This document shows positions 1 through 9,900 of a DNA stretch of 64,000 bases, one piece after another. The stretch is from Strigamia acuminata. Lineage: Eukaryota; Arthropoda; Chilopoda; Geophilomorpha; Linotaeniidae. The position numbers and the translations under genes were made by a program. The notes beneath the pieces were generated by a model. It did no database searches, was not told the origin of the DNA, and was given only the letters and a program-made list of their open reading frames with translations. The number at the start of each line of letters is the position of its first letter. Position 1 is the first letter of the stretch. The stretch is taken from contig OX442315.1 in NCBI GenBank assembly GCA_949358305.1, positions 28,670,427 through 28,734,426 on the forward strand, in the 5' to 3' direction.

Positions 1-130
1 TTTAGCTTGTTTAAACTGTTGTTCGAATCTCGGTAATGTGGAGAATTCTCCCTATTCTTGAATGTTCCTGCCACATGGCCAAAATGGCCACGTAACGATT
101 ATTGTGATGTTGCCACGAAGCCAGCCCTAT
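1..130. repeat. 130-bp direct repeat, copy 1
   Basis: This stretch recurs almost unchanged at 6221-6350, with only a few substitutions. Both copies lie 3' of a sulfotransferase gene, but the DNA between each copy and its gene is unrelated. It is therefore either a fragment of a dispersed element or a remnant of the segmental duplication. No coding content was recognised, and 131-325 shows nothing further. Confidence 0.7.
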
Positions 131-325
131 TTGCTCTTTTGAACGTGTTTGAACAAGTCCAATCACAGGAGGGACATTGGGATAAACACAGGTGCGAAAC
201 ACAGGAGATAAACACAAGTGCAAAATATTTCACATAAAGTGAGTAGTCAAACTTTATTTTTTTCTCTCTATTATTTTTACAGTTATGGGGTGTAATGGAG
301 TATGTGTTTGTAAACATGGGTAATG

Positions 326-3300
326 TTATACTATATCAGGTAAATAGTAATCAGGATTTGAATAGGTGTAATTAAACATTTTAAAGTCTATTTCATACAT
401 CTGATATAACTTAAACACTTGCTTAGGTGTAATAAGAGCTTTTAAAAATTCATCAGTGAAATTTGTAATTGTCCTATTTTTCTTGGGAAACGTCAAAACT
501 TTATTAGTCTTAACTTGGCGGAGGACTACATCAGCATCCTCTTCTAGATATTCTAATTTGCCTATTAAGTCGTATTTAATATGACACGGATGACACAAAT
601 CAAAAACCGGCCTCCAGTGTCTGTTTAAAATCGTTTTGTGAGTTTGAGGGTCAATCAAGTATTGCACAAATTCCGACAGGGTAACATCATTACCGCGTAG
701 CAAGGATTCTTCACTCGCATTAGTCCGATATTTTTTAATTATCATCCGGCCATATCTATTGTGAATTACGATATTGGATTGAATGAATTTACTTCGATGT
801 GCTGACACTACTCGTTCGAAGGGATGTCGGACGAAGAGAAATTTGAAATAGCGTTCTATTCGTTGCTCTTTCTCGAGCGGTGTGTACGAATCTAAAAAGC
901 GGAAAACATGTGGTTTGTAGATATCTTCAAACGGGATATCAAGTGGGTCTCTGAAATCCGAATGATTTTTGAAGAGCAACAAGATTCGCTTCCAGTTGCT
1001 GCTTGCCACCTAGAAACATAAACATGGTAAAGTGTTTCATCAAAAAATGAATTTGCTTATGTGTTGACTAAGGATTTTTGAAAAATTTTAAGATATGGAA
1101 TACCATATTTTCTTGAGTAAGAGCCGCGGGTGTTATTCAAAACAGGCATCCTGAGCCGCGACTCTTAATCGAGGGCGGCTCTTATTTCAATTGTTTACTA
1201 TATATTGATTGGAATTTCAATTTTTTGATTGAAATTTCACTTTTTTTCATTAAAATTTCAGTTTTATTTATTAAAATTTCAGTTTTTTTCATTAAAATTT
1301 CACTTTTTTCCATTGAAATTTCTTTTTTTTTATTGAAAGTTCCATTTTTTCGATCAAAATTTCACTTTTTTCATTAAAATTTTAATTTTTTTCAGTGCAA
1401 TTTAAATGTTTTTTAGTGCAATTTTAATTTTTTTCAGTGCAATTTAAATTCTTTTTAGTGCAATTTTAATTTTTTTCAGTGCAATTTTAATTTTTTCCAT
1501 TAAAATTTAACTTTTGTTTTTAATTTTTTTTTCTAAATAACCATCATCATTGACGAATGTTTCATTATCGGTAATCGTTTCCTGTTTGGTTACAAAAGCC
1601 TTTGCATAGTAGCCCGGCTACTATTCGAGGGCGGCTCTTATTTCAAACCGCCTTTCTGAGGCGGGGCTACAAAACGAGGGCGACTCTTAATCGAGGAAAT
1701 ACGGTATATTGTATAACTGACGGCTTCATCAATTTTGACAAAATATACAATCAAATCAATTGAAAATAATCGTGAATAATCAATTGAAATTTATCTTGCT
1801 TAGCACGCACTTCTACATATTTTACCTTTGGCACGTTGCAATAAAGCAATTTATTTTCGTCATCCACAATAATAAGACTGATGTTTCTGCTGTGAATAGA
1901 TGGTTTTCGTTCAAGTTCGAATAACATACTGCACACATTTTGAACCCTGTCTCTCCGGTCACTATAAATGGGAGCTTCAAAACTCTTTTAAAAAAAAAAT
2001 TAAAAATCACGATTTTGATGCAATTTCCATTTTGCTGCTTTTACTTTTATGGCAAATGAATTACTGTTCTGTGTAATCACTGAAAAATGAATTTAAAAAA
2101 AAACATTATAGATGTTTACTTTACACATACAGGGTGTTCTAAAAGTATTGTTTCCTCCAAATATTTCCTGAGCAATTGCATCTAAGCCAACTTTGATGAA
2201 GCGACCGTATAGGAAGTTGGGTGAGAGTAATCCAATGACATCATCAAATTTGACCTTGAAGGTCATTTTCAAGGTCATTTACTTGCTAACTTCTAAACCA
2301 ATCAGGTTAGAGCAAAAAAGTCAATTACAAAGTTGTAGAGCACCGTCAAATTAGTACTATCCAACTTATCTTAGTCATCTTAAGTTAAATGTTTTCTTTT
2401 TAAAAAGGAGACAAATCAGAAAAAAAAATCACTAAAGTAAAATTTTTTATTCTTGCGATAAAATAATTATTGAGGCATTAAAAAAAGGCAGTGGTTTTTC
2501 TTGTTTACTTGCATAATAATGCACATTTGAACACGTTTATTTCAGTAATTCAGTATTTTTGGAGTAGAAATTTACGTTTTGTCACAATGGCTGGCTTTAT
2601 TTTAGCTGATTTGTCTCCTTTTTAAAAAGAAAACATTTAACTTAAGATGACTAAGATAAGTTGGATAGTACTAATTTGATGCTGCTCTACAACTTTGTAA
2701 TTGGAAATTTTGCTGTATCTTGAACGGTTTAAAAGTTAGCTAGTGAATGACCTTGAAAATGACCTTCAAGGTCAAATTTGATGACGTCATTGGATTGCTC
2801 TTACCCAACTTCCTATACGGTCGCTTCATCAAAGTTGGCCTAGATGCAATTGCTCAGGAAATATTTGGAAGGAACAATACTTTTAGAACACCCTGTATAT
2901 GAAATGGTCCCGAGGTCAGCTCTACTGTACTGTGGAGTGGGTAAGATTCTAATAGAAGTGTATTTACCGTACTGCCTCGATTTAATGCCGGTCGTATCTA
3001 AACGCTGGCTCCTGATTAAGCGCCGGGCAAACCGAGAACGAAAAGGCAATAAACGCCGGTCTTAAATGAACGCTGGATTTGTTTAAACACCAGGTTTTAA
3101 ACGTTTTTTATACGAATATACGGTAATTAAACGTAAACGATTGGGTGGCGGCGGTAGAAAATTTTTTTTTTCCGTTAGACGCCCGGCGCGAATAATCGCC
3201 GGGCTTTGAAGAAACGTCGGGGGGGGGGGTGTCAACTTGAAAAAATAAATAAATGCCCCGGCGTTAAATCGAGGCAGTACGGTATACCAAGTTTAGTTTA

Positions 3301-4973
3301 GTTTAGTTTAGTTTATTTCAAGCACTCCCAGGGAGTAGATACAATAAGGTACATGGTGACAGCGGGTTGTTAATCATTACATTGGGTGAACAACAGTAAA
3401 TTTCGAGGGAAATTTTATAGGCGGCGGTGGAAGTGGCGGCAGCAGTGGAAACAACAATTGAAGGTGGCGCAGTCGAGTACAGTAGCATGGATGTCCATTG
3501 GGAGATTGTTCCACATTTTGGTACAACGATAAGGGAAAGTTCTATAGCGGAGACTCGGGTGTTGATCTCGAACGAGTGGCGGCGGGTGATCCGGGTGGCA
3601 GCAGTAGAATCCTGCGATGAATTGAGCAGGGTGTCTGGGGTCTCTAATAGCATCGGCTAGAGAGGACAGGTCATTCAGCTGTAGCAAGTTGGAGAGGGTC
3701 AGAATTTTTTGGGTGTTGCAATACGGTGTGAGGCGGGATCTGGGTAGGATTTTGTAGGAGGCGCGGAGGATACGGTAGTAAGCCGACTTGAGGGGGATCA
3801 GGAAACGGCGGGGAGTTGAGTTCCAGATGGGGGAGGCATAGGAGATAGCAGGGTGGACCTTGGACTTAATGTAAGAAGTAAATTTGCGCTTGGACAGAAC
3901 CTTGCAGCTACGAGTGACAATGAATACGATCCTAGATAGGAATTTTGTTAGGTTCAGAAGGTGTATAGCAAAGGTAAGGTGAGGGTCGAGGGCCAGGTTC
4001 AGGACCGTGACGGAGCGGAAAGGATAGGGAGTGCTTGTACGATAGCGACTAAAGGAAATGGTGCTCGTCTTACCAGGGTTTAGGGACATGTCATAACGGG
4101 CATACCAATCTGAGAGGAGGGACAGTTGGTATCGGTTTGACTCCTCTCGTAAGCTGAGCTCAAAAACCCTTACCACAATTGTTCAAAAAGAGGGCTACAT
4201 TGAAAACAATCGAATTGAACCTACGTTTACTGGATTAGGTTTGCATATAAATACACAACTATAAACAAATACCAGTATCTCGTAACCCACGCAGTAACTT
4301 TCACCCAAACCGTTTTTGCCAACTCTTCGGTCCTTCTGTACCCACTAGCCACGATAACAAATTTTAAAAGAGCACCTCTTCTCTGCCGTCCAAACATGTC
4401 CCAAATTTACAAAATATCAACCAACTTTGAACTACCATTGCACAAGATCTATGCAGTAACTAAGTTATTCCCAAACTTTTTTACCCAGTCTTCAACTCCT
4501 CCTCAGCCACCATACCAAATTTCAGAATGACATCGCATCAGATTAAAAAGTTATTGTGTTCCAAACATTGCTGAGTAAAAAAAATTTAATTTAATTATAT
4601 TGATAAAAATTCAAACTTGTCGAGTTCTTACACAGATAAAAATAGCTAGATGCAGTCAGTTTCAACCAATTTTTTTATGCACTGATTTCAAATTGGTGCA
4701 TCAGCTTACGGGCAAATTTTTCCAGAAGCTAATTTAATTTTTTGTTATTGGAACAAAAAAGGCATTTTACTGGGAATGATATACGAAAGCTGATAAATCG
4801 GAACGTGGAAAAACTCTCACCACAATCGTGTTAAAGTTTGAGTGCCCAGTTTTAAATAGAAAGTTCAACTTACCCACTCCATTTTGTAGTACGGTGTATA
4901 AAATGACTAAAATAAGTGTCGCACAAATTAAACATAGCAATAGGTTGTAAAAACAGGATCTACGGTTCGTCAT
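326..4973 (-). CDS. Carbohydrate (chondroitin 4-) sulfotransferase-like, copy A
   Basis: Predicted Golgi type II membrane enzyme that moves sulfate from PAPS to a glycan, of the HNK1ST/C4ST (sulfotransferase family 2) type. Exon 1 (4973-4874) begins MTNRRSCF and encodes one hydrophobic anchor (about residues 8-29). A middle exon (about 1984-1826) ends in the 5'-phosphosulfate motif half LLYCNVPK. The last exon (1009-326) continues in phase as VASSNWKR and contains the 3'-phosphate-binding motif FLFVRHPFERVVSA; it ends at a stop at 326-328. The phase of exon 1 (1) does not match the middle exon, so at least one stem exon in the 2.0-4.87 kb intron is unresolved. That intron carries three mobile elements. 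Copy B at 6950-13385 is its tandem paralogue. Substrate specificity cannot be read from sequence. Confidence 0.8.
1101..1707. mobile_element. TIR element (MITE-like), 'taccgta..cctcga' family
   Basis: The ends are imperfect inverted repeats: taccatattttcttgagtaa on the left, and a right end whose complement reads taccgtatttcctcgattaa. Subterminal blocks containing agggcggctcttatttcaa occur near both ends. The interior is a degenerate array of gattaaaatttcaatttttt-like units. It lies in the last intron of sulfotransferase copy A. The left half is also present in copy B at 7710-7800, so insertion predates the duplication. No ORF was found. Confidence 0.65.
2130..2895. mobile_element. Long foldback MITE, mariner-like ends
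   Basis: The element starts cagggtgttctaaaagtatt after a TA and ends with the complement of that sequence before a TA. The two arms, roughly 2130-2418 and 2609-2895, match in inverted orientation for about 290 bp, leaving a loop of about 190 bp. TA flanks and the cagggtg terminus fit Tc1/mariner-type non-autonomous elements. It is absent from the paralogous position in copy B. No transposase is encoded. Confidence 0.8.
2965..3284. mobile_element. 320-bp TIR element
   Basis: Near-perfect 21-bp terminal inverted repeats begin taccgtactgcctcgattta, and the complement lies at 3264-3284. The interior is GC-rich, with repeated gccggg-type motifs and a run of ten G. It is related in style to the element at 1101-1707 (same taccgta...cctcgatt end). 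It is part of an insertion missing from the equivalent site in copy B (near 12630). Confidence 0.7.
3287..4125 (-). mobile_element. 3' end of a non-LTR (LINE) retrotransposon
   Basis: The minus-strand reading frame resembles the C-terminal part of a LINE reverse transcriptase, with recognisable stretches SLNPGKTSTISFSR, LDPHLTF and SYASPIWNS. It ends in a short (taaac)n tail at 3287-3314, the usual LINE 3' signature. The element is 5'-truncated: catalytic RT motifs and endonuclease are absent. Homology between duplication units resumes at about 4126, and copy B lacks the insert, so it arrived after the duplication. Clade not assigned. Confidence 0.75.
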
Positions 4974-5486
4974 CGTGGCTCACTGCAGACGTCCAGAAAC
5001 TTCTTTGCTATCGTTTATAAAGAGAAAGTGACAAACAAACCAATCTTATTTTCATGCACTTCCCTGTTTGGCCTTTTGGACCAATCAAGTTTATAAGCAG
5101 GCATAATTGACATTTCTTGTGTATCCGTTTTGACAGGATTTTGCCACATGTTTAATTATATTTAATGAAAAAGTCATTATTAATTAATTAACTATTGACA
5201 ACGTGATAATAAAATTTTACTTTATTTAAATAATGATGGAGTCCTGGTTTGAAAACTATCGGATAATACAAAAGAAACGAAGAAAAATAATTTTAAAATA
5301 TTCTGAATTAACTTTTGTAGCTGAAAGCAATTTCATAAATTACCGTAGCTTTTTCCTTTAGAGATTGTCCACAATTCAACGCCAAAATCAAATATGGCAT
5401 CCTTATTTTAACCAGTGTGATATTGAAGGATATTCAACGATTTTGAAGTATTTTCTGGAAAATTATCTTTATATCTTTATATTGTC

Positions 5487-5750
5487 ATGTTGATTTTCGT
5501 GTATCACGGTGATGAATCAAATAAATCTCATTCGGAAGATATCGTTGAAAATGTTAACTTTATTTCCATTAGCGATTTAATAGACAATAATTACGCCAAT
5601 TCTACAAACCAGCTCGTATTGACAGTGGTAATTACAACAAATATGTTATATATTTTATTTTAAAAATTAAAATGATATTGCTTTCAGGGTCGTATTAGAA
5701 AATCAAATTATGGAAGACATCCCAAAAAAGGAAACTGTATAAACTCTGGA
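5487..5750 (+). pseudogene. Truncated duplicate of the POT1 5' end
   Basis: An ATG at 5487 opens a 47-codon exon (to 5627) beginning MLIFVYHGDESNKSHSEDI, nearly the same as the first coding exon of POT1 at 14252. It lacks three codons present there. After an intron with the same splice sites, exon 2 restarts as GRIRKSNYGRHPKKGN, and homology ends near 5740. No later POT1 exon follows before the next unit, so this is a 5' gene fragment created by the segmental duplication. It keeps the head-to-head arrangement with sulfotransferase copy A, so it may still be transcribed. Confidence 0.8.
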
Positions 5751-6220
5751 TTTCATCAGAGCTTTGCTTTTTGTTCTGTTTTGTTTTCTCTTTTGATTTT
5801 TAGTGTGAACACAAGTGTGAACTGTGAACCCACCTTTACACCAAGGACGACTACTCCAGTAGTCGTCCTTGTTTACACACAAGATCCTGGCAGTTGATTA
5901 CTCACGTCTTCTGTCATTAAACCTACTTATATACAAGTTGTTACGGAATGGTGAACATGTGAATCAAATACCCGGCCATGGATCACGACTGTTATGGGCT
6001 GGCTCTGAGGCGGATGGAGGTTTACCTCTCGCAATGGTTGAGTGCCATTGTGACTATCCCCGCCAACTAAATGTCCATATGGGAATGCGAACTCGTACAA
6101 CAAATCCCGGTTGGTGATCAGCGCGTTCAGACCAACCGTTACGGCTCTCAGGTAGATGAAGGCGTCAAAACCTTGACTGTCCCCGCCAATAATTCTAATA
6201 CGAGGTTACCGTTTATTTTT
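5751..6220. other. Junction DNA between duplication units
   Basis: Not homologous to the POT1 sequence it replaces. It contains a perfect 12-bp inverted repeat (5843-5854 and 5859-5870, aaggacgactac, 4-nt loop) and short pyrimidine tracts. No gene recognised. Confidence 0.5.
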
Positions 6221-6350
6221 TAGCTTGTTTAAACTGTTGTTCGAATCTCGGTAATGTGGAGAATTCTCCCTATTCTTGAATATTCCTGCCACATGGCCAA
6301 AATGGCCACGTAACGATTATTGTGACGATGCCACGAAGCCAGCCCTATTC
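6221..6350. repeat. 130-bp direct repeat, copy 2
   Basis: Second copy of the repeat at 1-130. The following 6351-6946 holds no recognised gene or element; it has scattered AATAAA-like motifs, and homology with the left unit resumes at about 6947. Confidence 0.7.
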
Positions 6351-6949
6351 CTCGGTCCGCCCGGACACTCAACTAGTAGAATGATACTTGCTACACGTTT
6401 CTAGAAGAACTAGTTCCCATGTAATAAATCTATTTTATGTTGCATTTCTTGTAAAGTTGTATTATTCCGTATTATTCACTTAGCGCACATATTCTTAGCT
6501 TATCTCGTATGTGTTAGGTTTATCTTTGTAAACGCTAATAATATGCTAATATTAACAGTCAAAAGGTAGAATCGTCACATGTTCTTATTTTATGTCTCAT
6601 TTTCTGCGAGTACGCTGCTCGCAGTTAAATCAAAATAGCATTGATGTGTACAGATTCTCGGGCCAAGAATCTACGTACCGGTATTTTCCCTTTTAGTTTT
6701 TATTGTAAATCGTATAGAACGGAATGTTACTTCTTATTTTTGATTATTAGTTTTAGCGATTGGAAGAATTATCTCAGGTTGAGATAATTCAATTTTTGTA
6801 TCATTGTTTTCATTAAAATTGTTTGGAAGATTGATTTGAGAAAACTTGGTTTGTTTCATTATTTATTTAGTTATAGTATTTTGTATAAGTCTAGTCTTAG
6901 CATCCGCCATCTTAGAATTCTTTAAGTCAAAGTAAGATTGCGACAAATG

Positions 6950-9900
6950 TTATACTATATCGGGTAAATAGTAATCAAGATTTGAATAGGTGTAATTAAA
7001 CATTTTAAAGTCTATTTTAAACATCTGATATAACTTAAACACTTGCTTAGGTGTAAGAGCTTTTAAAAATTCATCAGTGAAATTTGTAATTGTCCTATTT
7101 ATCTTGGGAAACGTCAAAACCCTATTAGTCTTAATTTGGCGTAGGACGACATCAGCATCATTTTCTATAGATTCAAATTTGCCTATTAAGTTGTATTTAA
7201 TATGGCACGGATGACACAAATCAAAAACCGGACTCCAGTGTCTGTTTAAATCCTTTGTGTAAGTTTGAGAGTCAATCAAGTATTGCACAAATTCCGACAG
7301 GGTAATATCATAACCGGGTAGCAAGGATTCTTTGCTCGCATTAGTCCGATATTTTTTAATTATCATACGGCTGTATCTTTTTGTAAATACGATATTGGAT
7401 TGAGTGAATAGCTTTTGATATGCTGACATTACTCGTTCGAAGGGATGTCGGACGAAGAGAAATTTGAAATAGCTTTCTATACGTTGCTCTTTCTCGAGCG
7501 GTGTGTACGAATCTAAAGTGCGGAAAATATTTGATTCGTAGACTTCTTTACCTGAGATGTCAAGTGGATCTCTGAAATCTGAATGATTTTTGAAGAGTAT
7601 AAACATTCGTTGCCAGTTGGTGCTTGCCACCTAGAAATATAAATATGGTAAAGTTTTTCAACTAAAAATGAATTTGCTGATGACTAAGGATTTTTGAAAA
7701 TTTTTAAGATATGGAATACCACATTTCCTCGAGTAAGAGCCGTGGCTCTTATTCAAAATGGGCATCCTGAGCCGCGACTCATAATTGAGGGCGACTACTA
7801 TTACAATTTATTACAATATTACCATATTTTGATTAAAATTTCAATTTTTTGATTAAAATTTCAATTTTTTGATTAAAATTTCAATTTTTTGATTAAAATT
7901 TCAATTTTTTGATTAAAATTTCAATTTTTTGATTAAAATTTCAATTTTTTGATTAAAATTTCAATTTTTTGATTAAAATTTCAATTTTTTGATTAAAATT
8001 TCAATTTTTTGATTAAAATGTCAATTTTTTGATTAAAATTTCAATTTTTTGATTAAAATTTCAATTTTTTGATTAAAATTTCAATTTTTTGGTTAAAATT
8101 TCAATTTTTTGATTAAAATTTCAATTTTTGATTAAAATTTCAATTTTTTGATTAAAATTTCAATTTTTTGATTAAAATTTCAATTTTTTGATTAAAATTT
8201 CAATTTTTTGATTAAAATTTCAATTTTTTGATTAAAATTTCAATTTTTTGATTAAAATTTCAATTTTTTGATTAAAATTTCAATTTTTTGATTAAAATTT
8301 CAATTTTTTGATTAAAATTTCAATTTTTTGATTAAAATTTCAATTTTTTGATTAAAATTTCAATTTTTTGATTAAAATTTCAATTTTTTGATTAAAATTT
8401 CCATTTTTTTGATTGAAATTTCACTTTTTTTGATTGAAATTTTCATTTTTCTGATTGAAATTTCCATTTTTTTTATTAAAATTTTCCATTTTTTTGATTG
8501 AAATTTCACTTTTTTTGATTGAAATTTTCATTTTTCTGATTGAAATTTCCATTTTTTTTATTAAAATTTTCCATTTTTTTGATTAAAATTTACATTTATT
8601 TATTAAAATTTCCATTTTTTTGATTGAAATTTCCATTTTTTTGATTGAAATTTTTATTTTTTTTTTGAAATTTCCATTTTTTGAAAATAATCGTGATTAA
8701 TCAATTGAAATTTATCTTGCTTAGCACGCACTTCTACATATTTTACCTTTCCCACTCTGCAAAAAAGCAATTTATTTTCGTCATCCACAATAATAGTCGA
8801 CATGTTTTTGCTGTGAATAGATCGTTTTCGTTCAAGTTCAAATAACATACTGCACACATTTTGAACTCTGTCTCTCCGGTGACTATAAATGGAAGCTTCA
8901 AAACTCTTTTTTTAAAAAAATTAAAAATTACGATTTTGATTCATTTTCCAGTATGCTGCTTTTACCGTAATGGGCAATGAATTGCTGTTCTGTGTAATAA
9001 CTGAAAAATGAATTTAAAAAAACAACACATTATAGATGTTTACGATGATCCATAATATGCGCGATAATGTGGATCGCAATTAAGAATGGTACAACATGGT
9101 ACCATTATTCATACGGACATGAAATTCCGCGATGTCGCACAGAATTCATATGCGTGACATGGAAATCGCAACTGGGCTTAACGCCATGATTAATACGCCG
9201 GACGTCGCGCCTAAGAATGGTGTGTAACGCCAACATTTGACAAGACAGTTGTTGGGCGATGATGTAGTCTTCATATTACGCATCTACTTGTAATAACATT
9301 TAACTACTGTAATGTTTATGTATTGATTGTGAAGGTGGCCACAGAGAGGCGCGAGGCGACAAGGTCGCTTTAGCATTCATTGCTAATTTAGTTCGTTTGT
9401 AAAATAGGCCTGTCCAACAGGACGGCAAAATAAGACACGCATTCAGAATTACACATTCATGACAACTGATTTATTCAATCGTGGTTGCTCAGGCAACCAC
9501 GATAACAATTAATTTGGATACGGCACATTAACCATTGTATACAACCAATTATTTAACTTCAAAACACTTTTCCCAGTTTGTGGTAACAAATTCCAAAGAA
9601 ATAAATGGGTTATTTTCCAAAGCAAACTTACTTGTTAATCAAATTTAACATTGCATTATTTCAACTAATAAACGAAATTGATCTTTTTAACTGTCGTGAC
9701 TGGCTTGCCCTTGCTTGGCACCTCTCTTTCTCTTTCTTCTGCTTGTCGTCGTGAGAATAACATTTGGATCTCTCATCCATTCGGGCTGGCGTTTCTCTCG
9801 AACTGGCGGCCCGCTTGACGCCGTTTGCAGGTTGACCCAACGATCTGCTTGCTCACGTAACATTGATTCGTCTGATGAACTCGTGCCCTCCTCACCGTTA

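Noticed and set aside
5869-6117. 82-codon ORF at the duplication junction
   Set aside because: Unrecognised product with no splice partners; non-homologous filler DNA.
7828-8400. Regular short repeats that could suggest a CRISPR array
   Set aside because: Units are contiguous, AT-rich and without unique spacers, and the locus is eukaryotic.
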